Source: an uncultured Rickettsiaceae bacterium | GTDB lineage: Bacteria > Pseudomonadota > Alphaproteobacteria > Rickettsiales > Rickettsiaceae | Direction: 5' to 3' | Length of the DNA stretch: 10,275 bases | NCBI GenBank assembly: GCA_905479885.1 | Contig: CAJQOE010000085.1 | Coordinates: forward strand, 1 to 10,275 | In this document: piece after piece, positions 1 to 7,862 of the stretch | Layout of the letters: the number at the start of each line of letters is the position of its first letter | Numbering within the stretch: position 1 is the first letter of the stretch | The notes under the pieces: model-generated | Told to the model about the DNA's origin: nothing | The model's input: only the letters and a program-made list of their open reading frames with translations | Database searches by the model: none | Translations under genes and position numbers: made by a program

Positions 1-1
1 A

Positions 2-1198
2 CCGATTATTGTTGCTATTAATAAAATGGATAAACCTAATGCTGATGCAAATAGAGTTCGTAACGAATTACTAATGCATTCGCTAGTTCCTGAGGAATTA
101 GGAGGTGATATCATGACTATTGAGGTATCAGCTACTAAAAAATTAAACCTTGATAAACTAGAAGAGGCGATTCTGCTAGTTGCTGAGATACAAGAATTAA
201 AAGCAAACCCTAATAGTGTTGCAGCTGGTGTCATTGTTGAAACAAAAATAGATACTGCTAAAGGTGTGATAGCTACAGTCATTGTACAACGTGGTACCTT
301 AAAGAAGGGTGATATAATTATTGCTGGTAATTCATATGGCCGTGTAAAGCGCATATGTAATGATAAAGGGCGTACAATTCAGGAAGCTGGTCCATCTTTG
401 GCAATAGAAGTATTTGGCTTAAATGACTCTCCATCTGCGGGTGATGTATTTAATGTTGTTGACACTGATAAGCAAGCACGTGATATTATTGATTATAGAT
501 TGCGTAAAGCTAAGAACTCAAAAGTTACAGCTTCAAAAACTAGCTTGGAAGAGCTATTCTTAAGAGCTTCTGGCACGGGCAAAACCAAAGAACTGCCTCT
601 AATTATCAAAGGCGATGTACATGGATCAATTGAAGCTATTATTACTAGCCTTAATAAAATTGAAAGTGATGAAGTAAAACTCAAAATTTTGCATAATGCA
701 GTTGGTGGAATTACAGAATCAGATATTACTTTGGCCAAAGCTTCTGGTGCATTAATTTTAGGTTTCAACGTGAGAGCTAATAATGCTGCAGCCCGAGAAG
801 CAGATGAGGGGAAAATAGATATTCGTTATTATTCAATCATTTATAATTTGATTGATGATATTAAAGCAATTATGAGTGGCATGTTATCACCAATTATTCG
901 AGAAGTATATATTGGCTCTGTAAGCGTTAGAGAGGTATTTAATGTATCTAAAGTTGGTAAGATTGCTGGTAGTTATGTGACAAAAGGTATTATCAAGCGT
1001 GGCGCTGGTGTACGCTTACTACGTGATGATGTTGTAATTCATGAAGGCAAATTAAAAACTTTAAAACGCTTCAAAGAAGATGTAAAAGAAGTGCGTGAAG
1101 GTTTTGAGTGTGGTGTAGCATTTGAAAATTATGACAATATAAAAGTTGGTGATTCATTAGAGGTGTTTGAAATTGTCGAAGAACAACAAAAGCTTTAA
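2..1198 (+). CDS. infB: Translation initiation factor IF-2, C-terminal part (5' end outside window)
   Basis: IF-2 is the GTPase that places initiator tRNA on the 30S subunit and promotes 50S joining. The frame is open from base 2, so the gene enters from the left edge; about 398 residues are visible. It opens with PIIVAINKMDKP, whose NKMD (bases 20-31) is the G4 guanine-specificity motif, followed by SAT (bases 128-136) as G5. After the GTPase comes a beta-barrel domain II (TKIDTAKGVIATVIVQRGTLKKGD), the IF-2 domain III (LPLIIKGDVHGSIEAI, then VGGITESDITLAKASGALILGFNVR), and the fMet-tRNA-binding C-terminal barrel (GFECGVAFENYDNIKVGDSLEVFE). All are in family order with no frameshift. The upstream G1-G3 motifs and the N-terminal extension lie outside. 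The 3' end overlaps rbfA, as expected for a coupled infB-rbfA operon. Identification is secure. Confidence 0.97.
   Translation, partial: PIIVAINKMDKPNADANRVRNELLMHSLVPEELGGDIMTIEVSATKKLNLDKLEEAILLVAEIQELKANPNSVAAGVIVETKIDTAKGVIATVIVQRGTLKKGDIIIAGNSYGRVKRICNDKGRTIQEAGPSLAIEVFGLNDSPSAGDVFNVVDTDKQARDIIDYRLRKAKNSKVTASKTSLEELFLRASGTGKTKELPLIIKGDVHGSIEAIITSLNKIESDEVKLKILHNAVGGITESDITLAKASGALILGFNVRANNAAAREADEGKIDIRYYSIIYNLIDDIKAIMSGMLSPIIREVYIGSVSVREVFNVSKVGKIAGSYVTKGIIKRGAGVRLLRDDVVIHEGKLKTLKRFKEDVKEVREGFECGVAFENYDNIKVGDSLEVFEIVEEQQKL
1159..1163 (+). promoter_or_regulatory. Ribosome binding site for rbfA inside the infB 3' end
   Basis: AGAGG within the infB reading frame lies 9 nt before TTG at 1173 and only 3 nt before TTG at 1167. 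The spacing favours the 1173 start. The position inside infB suggests translational coupling of the two genes. Confidence 0.5.
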
Positions 1199-1559
1199 GC
1201 TAAGCACTCGCGAAAAAGAGCAGTCACAACGGCAACTTAAAGTATCGCAAGTAATCAATACTAGTTTAGTGGAATGTTTTAGAAAAGGCGGTAAATTACC
1301 GCCTGCTCTTGATAATTGCCCTTTGAGTATTACGAAGGTTACAGTAAGTTCTGATCTGAGAGTGGCAAATTGTTTCTTTTTGCCATTTAATACAGCGCTT
1401 ACTAGTGATGATATACTAGATGCTTTGGTAGAGGCAAAATACGTAATACGTGACTATGTAACCCGTCAGGTGCATTTAAAATATTCTCCAGAAATTAGAT
1501 TCTATTATGATGCTGGTTTTGAAAATACTACTTTAATAGAAGAGCTTCTAAAAAAATAA
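1167..1559 (+). CDS. rbfA: 30S ribosome-binding factor A
   Basis: RbfA is a small KH-fold protein that binds the immature 30S subunit and assists late 16S rRNA maturation. The family features are SQRQLKVSQVINTSL near the N terminus (residues 19-33), then ITKVTVSSDLRVANCFFLPF, and the C-terminal LKYSPEIRFYYDAGFENTTLIEELL, which is the usual K-x-x-P-x-(I/L)-x-F stretch and last helix. The length (130 aa) is normal. It overlaps the end of infB by 32 nt. There is no ATG near the start: the listed start is TTG at 1167, but TTG at 1173 has a better-spaced AGAGG upstream and is an equally good candidate (128 aa). The following gene is convergent, so rbfA is the last gene of the operon here; the truB and rpsO genes that often follow it in proteobacteria are absent. 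Confidence 0.93.
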   Translation: MKLSKNNKSFKLSTREKEQSQRQLKVSQVINTSLVECFRKGGKLPPALDNCPLSITKVTVSSDLRVANCFFLPFNTALTSDDILDALVEAKYVIRDYVTRQVHLKYSPEIRFYYDAGFENTTLIEELLKK

Positions 1560-1573
1560 AGTAGCTCTTTTTT
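1538..1573 (+). terminator. Rho-independent-type terminator after infB-rbfA
   Basis: AGAGCT (1541-1546) pairs with AGCTCT (1563-1568). The stem can be extended outward by A-T, G-T and A-T pairs to 1538/1571, leaving a 16-nt A-rich loop. A run of six T (1568-1573) follows at once on the + strand. The left arm lies in the last codons of rbfA, and the T run abuts the TAA of the convergent antiporter gene. The stem is short and the loop large, so it is a modest terminator. There is no T run on the - strand side, so it should act in one direction only. Confidence 0.6.
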
Positions 1574-3209
1574 ATATATTATTTAACAGCACAATAAGCA
1601 TTACTATAAATATTATAAAAACTACAAATATTGCAGTCTGTTGATTATGCATTGATGAGAGCTTTAATTTCGTTTGTATTTCTAAGCTTTCAATAGCCAG
1701 AGGTTCTGAAGTCTCTTTTTGAGATTTTTTGCTAAACCAGTTTGCATAAGAATAGAATAGTAAATCTCCAATAGCTTCAATAAAGTTTATGGGTTTTGTA
1801 ATCTTACGCTTGCTCTTCCAAATCATTGCAAATACCAAAGCTGATAGAACGATTATTGTTTGTTTAAGTACATCTATACTTATGAAGGATATAGCTTCGA
1901 ACGTTTCTATATGCGATAATACAGGTATATATTGCCCCCCAGCACCAATGACAATTAAAGCCATTATCATAAATATAATACTAAGCTTTGTGTATATGTT
2001 TAGTTTTATATTAAAAGACTCTTTTGCTGAGAAATATTGTTTCCAAGGTAAAACAAATACTGTCATGAAGCTAAGAAATAAACTAACGAAATAAAATGGG
2101 GTGCCAGAAAAGGCATCTGCTATAGATGATTTTATATAAAATGATGATAGGATAGGTAGATTAATCATAGTGGCAATTCCTACAACGAGCCCTGCTATAA
2201 TAATTTTAGATTTAATTTTTTTGAAGTCTGAGCAATCATAAACTCCAGTTTGGTCAATCAAGCTAACAATAGAAAGGCTTAATAGAGATTTATAAATTAT
2301 ATGTACAAATAAATAGCTTACAGTAGCTAGAATTATTGTATCACTACCATAACTAATGCCAAGCAGCATAAAGCCCATAGCCATTATGGATAAATAGCAA
2401 AGTAGGCTAAGTATATTATCTTCAAACAGCACTTTCACTGCAGAATAAACCATCATAATAACAGCCATGTATTTTAAAGTTTCATAGCCTGCAAAAAGTT
2501 TGATTAATAGCATAACTGAGACTTTAGTAGTAAATGAAATTAAGTATAAAAACCCCGCTGGAGATGCTTTAGGGTAGTAATTTACCATCCAACCACTAAA
2601 TGGAAAGGCTGCTATATTGACTAGCATGCCTACTAGCATTATATACAACATAACGCTGGAATATTCTGGGTTGTCCAATAATTCTGTAATTGGAACTATG
2701 GCTAGAGTATCTCCATTGGTAACTAGGTGAGCAATACCAATAATAATCATATTGCTGCTCATTAAGTGAGTAAGGAAATATTTTTTTGCAGAACGCAGAC
2801 TAGCCCTGATACCGCCGGTAAAGATAATAAGGGAAGATACAACCATCATTAATTCTAGGCCAACAAAAATAGACAGAAAATCACCGGCTAATAAGCACAG
2901 AAAGGCAAAAGCTCCATAGCTACTGCCTAAGATGATTTCAGTCTTTTTGTTTTGACCAAGAGCGTATAAATTAGCTGTAAAAATCACTAATATAAAAGCT
3001 GCTCCAATGAGTTTATTATATGCGTCTCCCTCGTAAATTAGCGTGAGGGTAAAAAAATCAATAGTAGTTTTTTCTGGCAAAATATAAAGAAAGTAAGAGA
3101 CAATAATTGGCATTAATAAAGCAATAGATCCGAATAAATTACTCTTTTTATAAGAGAGGATCATCATAATTGCTGATGCTAATATTATTATAGCTGGATG
3201 ATAAATCAT
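1572..3209 (-). CDS. Mrp/NuoN-like proton channel subunit, third MrpD-type paralogue
   Basis: This is a 545-aa polytopic membrane protein of the proton-conducting transporter family (MrpD, NuoL/M/N). Hydrophobic helices fill residues 1-460. A hydrophilic, Lys/Glu-rich segment (about 470-520) precedes one last helix (about 523-543). The family glutamate of TM5 is present in IFVGLELMMV (E119). In the TM7 region the motif reads VNIAAFPFSGWMVNYYPKASP, so the lysine found in its two paralogues is Asn (N198) and the PLH histidine is Ser (S205). A lysine follows in LISFTTK (K229). From memory, Asn here is usual in one alphaproteobacterial branch of 'antiporter subunit D', so it may be a subfamily trait. 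The start is ATG at 3209 with AGAAGG just upstream, overlapping the stop of the previous gene. It is the last gene of the antiporter operon. Confidence 0.85.
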   Translation of the reverse strand: MIYHPAIIILASAIMMILSYKKSNLFGSIALLMPIIVSYFLYILPEKTTIDFFTLTLIYEGDAYNKLIGAAFILVIFTANLYALGQNKKTEIILGSSYGAFAFLCLLAGDFLSIFVGLELMMVVSSLIIFTGGIRASLRSAKKYFLTHLMSSNMIIIGIAHLVTNGDTLAIVPITELLDNPEYSSVMLYIMLVGMLVNIAAFPFSGWMVNYYPKASPAGFLYLISFTTKVSVMLLIKLFAGYETLKYMAVIMMVYSAVKVLFEDNILSLLCYLSIMAMGFMLLGISYGSDTIILATVSYLFVHIIYKSLLSLSIVSLIDQTGVYDCSDFKKIKSKIIIAGLVVGIATMINLPILSSFYIKSSIADAFSGTPFYFVSLFLSFMTVFVLPWKQYFSAKESFNIKLNIYTKLSIIFMIMALIVIGAGGQYIPVLSHIETFEAISFISIDVLKQTIIVLSALVFAMIWKSKRKITKPINFIEAIGDLLFYSYANWFSKKSQKETSEPLAIESLEIQTKLKLSSMHNQQTAIFVVFIIFIVMLIVLLNNI

Positions 3210-3219
3210 ATTTTCCTTC

Positions 3220-4758
3220 TTATATAAACATCAAAAATTTATTTATGCCATGTTGAATCAAGAAAAACCCAACAACCCCGCTCATACAAAGTGCTATACT
3301 TAGTATCATAAACATGGGTAAACGCTTTTCGGCTTTGTGTCTAGAGCTAATAATTCTTTTGGAACTTTTATTTTGCAAATTTTCATCAAAATATGGCTTT
3401 AGTTTTAGGTGTAAGATAAAGTTCTCCGAAGTTGGCCTATAGATAAAAATGAGCATTTTGATTACGTATAGAGCTGAAAATAAAGTGCTAATACCAAGTG
3501 TTATCATCACTAGTATATTTTCTTGCTCAGCCGCAGCTAATATAATATAGAATTTGCTTATAAACCCAGCAAATGGCGGGATTCCCATTAGCGATAAACC
3601 AGCTATTAACATAACAAAGCTAGTTTTGGGCATAGTGCTTCGTATACCAATCAGTTCACCAATATGATATGAATTTTTTACGCTATAGATATTACCAGCT
3701 GCATAAAAAATACATATTTTAGTAAATGAATGGGAAATCATATGCATGACAGCTGCAGTCATACCTTTTTGAGAGAGTAAAAAGGCGCTCATTAATGCTA
3801 TACTTAGTTGGTTTATGGTTGAATAAGCTAGCATCATTTTTACCTGTGTATACCTGATAGCTTGTATTGAACTATAAAGGATTGTAATAATAGGCAAGAA
3901 TACTAGCCAATTATAATCTGCAAATAGAAGTTGCAGATATGCTAAGCCAAAAACATAAATTAGAACTTTATATATGCAAAATAATCCAGTTTTAACAACG
4001 ACCGCAGCGTGAAGCAGGGCGCTAACAGGGTAAGAAGCAACCATTGCCGCAGGCAGCCAGCTATGTAGTGGATATATAGCTGCCTTGGCAATACCAAATA
4101 TAAACATTAATAATAAGATAATGGCATATGTATCAGAGAAATATCCGGCAATAAATCCACCGGATGTAAAATTTCCATGTCCAACATGTGTATAGATTAT
4201 AATAATCGCTGGTAAGAATAACACTAAACCACTAAGCATTAGTATCTTTAAGTATTGGAATAGCCCTTTAGCAACTTTTTCTCCACCTTGATGCGCGATG
4301 AGTGGGATAGTGCATAAAGTAAGGACTTCATAGCCTACAAACATTGTGAATAAGTTAGCGGAGAGTGCAACGATACTGCCTATAATTATACAACAATTCA
4401 TAAAAAACAAAAAGCGATTACTGTCCTTCATTTGGTTTATTTCTAGGAATTTTATCGTATAAAGAATGGCGCATATCCATAATATTCCTAGTAAGGTTAA
4501 AAATATTAGCCCTAAAGGTTCAATATGTAGAGCAATAGAATATTTGCCTAGATTTAATGCAGTGAAATTCGTTTTGGCTCCGCTTAAAAACAACCAGTCT
4601 AGTGACAATATGCTAGTTAGGAATAAAATACTCACGGTTAACATAAGAAAGCTACGGAAATTAGTGTCTTCCTTAGAGGCAAAAGGAGTTATTAAGTTCA
4701 GAACACCAATGAGTAATGTCGATATAACTAAAAACTGAGGAGATATGAATTGTATCAT
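3220..4758 (-). CDS. Mrp/NuoL-M-like proton channel subunit, second MrpD-type paralogue
   Basis: This 512-aa polytopic membrane protein belongs to the same ion-channel family as NuoL/NuoM and MrpA/MrpD. The key residues are in place: the TM5 glutamate in MFVGYEVLTL (E144), and GIAKAAIYPLHSWLPAAM with the TM7 lysine K225, H232 and W234. The strongly NuoL/M-like ASYPVSALLHAAVVVKTGLF follows, with H250 and K256. It should form one proton pathway of the antiporter complex. A hydrophilic loop rich in Lys and Arg (about 450-480) precedes the final membrane helix. The ATG at 4758 lies 2 nt after the upstream gene's stop, with AGGGG about 7 nt before it. Sequence alone could suggest nuoL or nuoM of complex I, but the neighbours mnhB, mnhC and mnhG, and the lack of any other nuo gene, make an Mrp-type antiporter role more likely. 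Confidence 0.87.
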   Translation of the reverse strand: MIQFISPQFLVISTLLIGVLNLITPFASKEDTNFRSFLMLTVSILFLTSILSLDWLFLSGAKTNFTALNLGKYSIALHIEPLGLIFLTLLGILWICAILYTIKFLEINQMKDSNRFLFFMNCCIIIGSIVALSANLFTMFVGYEVLTLCTIPLIAHQGGEKVAKGLFQYLKILMLSGLVLFLPAIIIIYTHVGHGNFTSGGFIAGYFSDTYAIILLLMFIFGIAKAAIYPLHSWLPAAMVASYPVSALLHAAVVVKTGLFCIYKVLIYVFGLAYLQLLFADYNWLVFLPIITILYSSIQAIRYTQVKMMLAYSTINQLSIALMSAFLLSQKGMTAAVMHMISHSFTKICIFYAAGNIYSVKNSYHIGELIGIRSTMPKTSFVMLIAGLSLMGIPPFAGFISKFYIILAAAEQENILVMITLGISTLFSALYVIKMLIFIYRPTSENFILHLKLKPYFDENLQNKSSKRIISSRHKAEKRLPMFMILSIALCMSGVVGFFLIQHGINKFLMFI

Positions 4759-4760
4759 TG

Positions 4761-6215
4761 TTATACCCCTATTAATGATTCGGTATATCCAGCAAAATTA
4801 GCCAGTTCTTTGCCATATATTAGAGTTATTATTTGTATTATGATTATGGCAACAAGACCATATAATTTTGTCTGTATTTTGATAGTGCCATGGGTTGTGG
4901 GACTAAAAAATAAAGCCTTAGCCAGCCTAAAATGATACAACAGACCAAGCATGCCGCTGAATATTACTACGATAAATTCTATAATTAATCCACGTCCTAG
5001 CAATAAATCAAATAATTTAATTTTAAGTAAGAACATGCTAGTTAATGGAAGGCCAGCGCTAAATATCAATGCAAAGGCCACCAGTATTTTAAATAGAGGG
5101 CGGCTTTCAATGGCTTTAAAATTTTCAAATTTTAAGTCATTAGTTTTGTTTTGTATATGAGCTATGATTGTAAATAGTGCAATTTTATTTATTGCATCAA
5201 GAACCAGCAGTTGGAATAATAAATCTCGTGCTGACCATATGGTGACTAAAAGAAAAACGTAACCTATCTGAGAAGCCGTGGAATATATCACTACTTTCTT
5301 TAATGTATCAGTTTTAAGAGCAAGAAATGTACAAATTGCAATTGTAGCCATTGCCGTTGGGCATAATACCATGGTTAATGCATTATGTATTACTTCTCCT
5401 TCGATAGTAAAGTGCATAAAACGCAAGATGATATACACTCCTAAGATACTAGAAATAGCAGCTAGGTAAGTTAGGATAAATGGTGCTGCTGAAGAATAAG
5501 CGCGTACCATCCAAAAATGCATAGGAAAAAATGCCATTTTTAATATGGCTCCAGTTAAGAAGAATACAATTGCTGTGGCAACTATTCGAGAATAATTGCT
5601 CTCGTGCAAGATGTTTGAGATGTCGGTGATATTTAAACTCCCAGTCATAGCTAGTAAAAATCCAATACCTATTAAAATAAGCGTTGCTCCAATAGTACCC
5701 AGTACTAGATAATCAAATGCGCCAACTAGTGCTTTTGCCGTTCTTCCTTTGGACATTAAGACATATGTGGCTAAGGAAGATATTTCAATTAACACATAAA
5801 GATTGAATAAATCATTGGTGCTAATTACTCCTAGATATCCTACATGAGCAAATAATATTAAAGCATAAAAAATATGCTGACGCTTATCGTCAATGTATTG
5901 AGTAACAGTTTCTTTTATTAGTTCTTTGCCAAATAATAAGAAGAATAATAAGACGGCATTAATAAATACTATGATTGGTTGGTTCAGAATATCTAAACGA
6001 TATTCAATTCCTATAGGAGCTTCCCATCCGCCAAAAGAATAAGAAATACCTTCTTGCGCAAAAGGCATGGCATATAAAGAGAGTGCAAGGCCAAGTGCTG
6101 CACTAATTGTCGCTATTAACCAGGCAGCGAATCTATTAAAACTAATAGCAGATAATAAGGCTGCAAAAAAAAATATTAGGATTTGTAAAGCTGGTATGTG
6201 CTTGGCTATAATCAT
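4761..6215 (-). CDS. mnhD: Monovalent cation/H+ antiporter subunit D
   Basis: This is a 484-aa membrane protein, the paralogue adjacent to mnhC and so in the classical MrpD position. Canonical elements: the loop GGWEAPIGIEYRLDILNQP (residues 62-80); DLFNLYVLIEISSLATYVLM with the TM5 glutamate E144; and GAILKMAFFPMHFWMVRAYSSAAP with the TM7 lysine K226, P231, H233 and W235. The later TLKKVVIYSTASQIGYVFLL carries the TM8-9 region motif. In Mrp antiporters the TM5 Glu and TM7 Lys are needed for proton/cation exchange. The length matches the family (about 480-500 aa). Translation starts at ATG 6215, 3 nt after the mnhC stop. A GGAG lies rather far upstream (11 nt), so coupled translation from mnhC is likely. 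Confidence 0.92.
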   Translation of the reverse strand: MIIAKHIPALQILIFFFAALLSAISFNRFAAWLIATISAALGLALSLYAMPFAQEGISYSFGGWEAPIGIEYRLDILNQPIIVFINAVLLFFLLFGKELIKETVTQYIDDKRQHIFYALILFAHVGYLGVISTNDLFNLYVLIEISSLATYVLMSKGRTAKALVGAFDYLVLGTIGATLILIGIGFLLAMTGSLNITDISNILHESNYSRIVATAIVFFLTGAILKMAFFPMHFWMVRAYSSAAPFILTYLAAISSILGVYIILRFMHFTIEGEVIHNALTMVLCPTAMATIAICTFLALKTDTLKKVVIYSTASQIGYVFLLVTIWSARDLLFQLLVLDAINKIALFTIIAHIQNKTNDLKFENFKAIESRPLFKILVAFALIFSAGLPLTSMFLLKIKLFDLLLGRGLIIEFIVVIFSGMLGLLYHFRLAKALFFSPTTHGTIKIQTKLYGLVAIIIIQIITLIYGKELANFAGYTESLIGV

Positions 6216-6218
6216 TAC

Positions 6219-6575
6219 TTATCGGTCTCCAGCTTGATCAATTTCACTTTCTAAAATAGTGCCATATTCTTTGTATATCTGATAGATTAAAGCAAGACCA
6301 ACAGACATAGTAGCAAAACCCACAACAATTGCAGTTAGCATTAATACATGCGGTAGGGGGCTGGAGAATATATGAGGACATATATCAGTATCGGCGCAAA
6401 GGTCTATGGGTACTATACCATCTGCAGTTTTACCCAGAGCTATGTAAAAAATCAAGACAGAACTTTGAAAAATTCCAAGGCCAATAATTTTACGTACTAA
6501 ATTATCGCTAGTGAGCATGATAAATAATCCACTAGTTAGGATGATGACAGCAAAAAAATAAATTAAATTTTGCAT
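6219..6575 (-). CDS. mnhC: Monovalent cation/H+ antiporter subunit C (NuoK-like)
   Basis: This small membrane protein (118 aa) has three predicted helices at about residues 3-22, 27-48 and 76-100. It is homologous to NuoK of complex I and pairs with the D-type channels. Family motifs are SDNLVRKIIGLGIFQSSVLIFYIALG (23-48) and PLPHVLMLTAIVVGFATMSVGLALIYQIY (73-101), followed by the usual acidic tail YGTILESE. The loop between helices 2 and 3 (about 50-72) contains two cysteines, C60 and C66; whether they pair is not known. ATG 6575 is one nucleotide after the mnhB stop and has a strong AAGGAG 7-8 nt upstream. Confidence 0.94.
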   Translation of the reverse strand: MQNLIYFFAVIILTSGLFIMLTSDNLVRKIIGLGIFQSSVLIFYIALGKTADGIVPIDLCADTDICPHIFSSPLPHVLMLTAIVVGFATMSVGLALIYQIYKEYGTILESEIDQAGDR

Positions 6576-6576
6576 A

Positions 6577-6990
6577 TTATGTCTCCTTCAATAATAAATA
6601 TATTAAACACATGATAGAAGCAACCGTTAGACCTACGCCAATTTCAATAGAAAATATACCAATATGCTGGCCCGTAATATCATGGTTTGCAATTGAGTTG
6701 TAATCTAAAAAATTATCGTTAAATATCAATGATATAACACCAGTTCCAGCATAAAGAGCTACCCCTAGGATTCCACAAATTATTAGCCCGTCTGTAGATA
6801 AATATTTATATAAATTTTTGCTACCAAAAACTAAATCATATGCAATGATTCCAGTAGCAAAAATAACGCCAGCTTGGAAGCCGCCACCGGGCGAAACTTC
6901 ACCATTTAGCTGTATGTATATTGCATATAAAATAATATATGGAGTGATAAAAGGCAGAACTGTTTTAATGATTTTAAATTCTTTAAGCAT
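6577..6990 (-). CDS. mnhB: Monovalent cation/H+ antiporter subunit B
   Basis: MrpB/MnhB is a four-helix membrane subunit of the Mrp complex, 137 aa from the chosen start. It shows the family signature LNGEVSPGGGFQAGVIFA (about residues 28-45) and the C-terminal GQHIGIFSIEIGVGLTVASI (107-126). The frame is open further upstream to a TTG at 7020. ATG at 6990 is preferred because a complete AAGGAGG (7007-7001) lies 10 nt before it, and that Shine-Dalgarno would fall inside the longer version. From 6990 the gene overlaps the end of the preceding MrpA-C-like gene by 8 nt, typical of coupled translation within this operon. Confidence 0.93.
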   Translation of the reverse strand: MLKEFKIIKTVLPFITPYIILYAIYIQLNGEVSPGGGFQAGVIFATGIIAYDLVFGSKNLYKYLSTDGLIICGILGVALYAGTGVISLIFNDNFLDYNSIANHDITGQHIGIFSIEIGVGLTVASIMCLIYLLLKET

Positions 6991-7561
6991 GAGTTTTTTT
7001 CCTCCTTGAAATAATAACAAGTACGGCCAGGCCAGCTATTAGAATTACAGTAGTTTCTCCCAATGTATCATAACCCCTATAGCTAGCAAGTATAGCTGCA
7101 ACAATAGATGGTATAGCAATATCATTTTTGGTATTTTCTATATAATATTTTGTTAAATGTTGTTGAAGAGGTGAGCTCTCTGTACCAAATTCTGGTAAAT
7201 CTAAACTAGCCCAACTAAGGCATGCAATAAATGTAATACATAGTATAGAGGACATTATGACTTTGATTTTCTGAGGTTTTCCCACATCATCGCCAACTAT
7301 TTTGATAATATTAAGCAATACACATGTTGAGAGACAAGCGCCAAGCGCAGTTTCTGTCATTGCTACGTCTGGTGCATCCATAAACAGGTAGCAAATACCA
7401 ATAAAAAGGCTGAAAACTGACATGACAATAACTGATTCAATTAAGCTTTTACTTAGCATGAGACGAATACAAGTTATTACCATTACTAATGCTGATATCG
7501 CGAGTAATATTTCATCAACAGCAAAATTTAATTTAAATGGTAATTCAAAAAATTCAGTCAT
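6983..7561 (-). CDS. MrpA C-terminal-like antiporter subunit (DUF4040/MbhD plus MbhE-like)
   Basis: This 192-aa membrane protein corresponds to the C-terminal end of MrpA, encoded as a separate gene. The first half (about residues 15-90) is the DUF4040/MbhD module, three helices with MDAPDVAMTETALGACLSTCVLL (61-83), where D65 and E70 are the conserved acidic residues. The second half (about 100-186) resembles MbhE and ends with ILASYRGYDTLGETTVILIAGLAVLVI (157-183). The large N-terminal NuoL-like channel domain of true MrpA is missing. In Mrp and Mbh complexes this region bridges the D/A channels and the small subunits, and is related to NuoJ. The gene starts at ATG 7561, 4 nt after the mnhG stop, and overlaps mnhB by 8 nt. 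Confidence 0.88.
   Translation of the reverse strand: MTEFFELPFKLNFAVDEILLAISALVMVITCIRLMLSKSLIESVIVMSVFSLFIGICYLFMDAPDVAMTETALGACLSTCVLLNIIKIVGDDVGKPQKIKVIMSSILCITFIACLSWASLDLPEFGTESSPLQQHLTKYYIENTKNDIAIPSIVAAILASYRGYDTLGETTVILIAGLAVLVIISRRKKTHA
7001..7007 (-). promoter_or_regulatory. Ribosome binding site deciding the mnhB start
   Basis: A perfect AAGGAGG on the - strand lies 10 nt before ATG 6990 and inside the extended TTG-started frame. This is the reason for choosing the shorter mnhB. It lies within the last codons of the upstream gene. Confidence 0.7.
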
Positions 7562-7565
7562 TGGC

Positions 7566-7862
7566 CTATTTTATCCTCCCTTTATTATCCACTTTATAGA
7601 GGAGAGAGGCTCTTCCTAGAGCATGAGTAGAAACTGGATTCAGCAAGAAAACAAGCGCTGCGATAGCTAATAGCTTAAATGAACTAGCGTAGTCTGGTTG
7701 CAGGATTGCTAATCCTATAAAGCATAAGGGACCGCCACAGCATTCAATAACACTTGCTGCGTGTAGCTTAGTATAAAAATCTGGAAAACGAAATAAAGCA
7801 ATAATTCCAAAGGTAACAAAAAACATACCTATTAGAATCAATGTCCAACCTAAATAAAGCAT
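7566..7862 (-). CDS. mnhG: Monovalent cation/H+ antiporter subunit G
   Basis: This is a 98-aa protein with three hydrophobic helices. It carries the MnhG/PhaG signature GIIALFRFPDFYTKLHAASVIECCG (residues 19-43) and the C-terminal NPVSTHALGRASLL (75-88). It is the first gene of the - strand antiporter operon in this window. In most Mrp operons it is preceded by mrpE and mrpF, but neither is present upstream here. The ATG at 7862 is the only in-frame start, since the upstream ATG at 7886 runs into a stop after two codons. There is no good Shine-Dalgarno before it, unlike the genes downstream. Confidence 0.94.
   Translation of the reverse strand: MLYLGWTLILIGMFFVTFGIIALFRFPDFYTKLHAASVIECCGGPLCFIGLAILQPDYASSFKLLAIAALVFLLNPVSTHALGRASLLYKVDNKGRIK

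Noticed and set aside
493..768. Open frame on the - strand inside infB
   Set aside because: Lies fully within the conserved IF-2 domain III coding region, shows no family resemblance and has no ribosome site context.
1789..2094. Open frame on the + strand inside the third channel gene (and similar + strand frames at 4466-4935, 4951-5160, 5278-5469, 6818-7009, 7422-7619)
   Set aside because: All are antisense to well-supported membrane protein genes and look like reverse-strand shadows of hydrophobic codons.
3220..6215. nuoL/nuoM/nuoN genes of respiratory complex I
   Set aside because: The channel family is shared, but the operon carries mnhG, mnhB, mnhC and an MrpA C-terminal protein and no other nuo genes, so an Mrp-type antiporter fits better.
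6991..7020. Longer mnhB starting at TTG 7020
   Set aside because: The ten extra residues are encoded by the Shine-Dalgarno region of ATG 6990 and are not part of the MnhB family.
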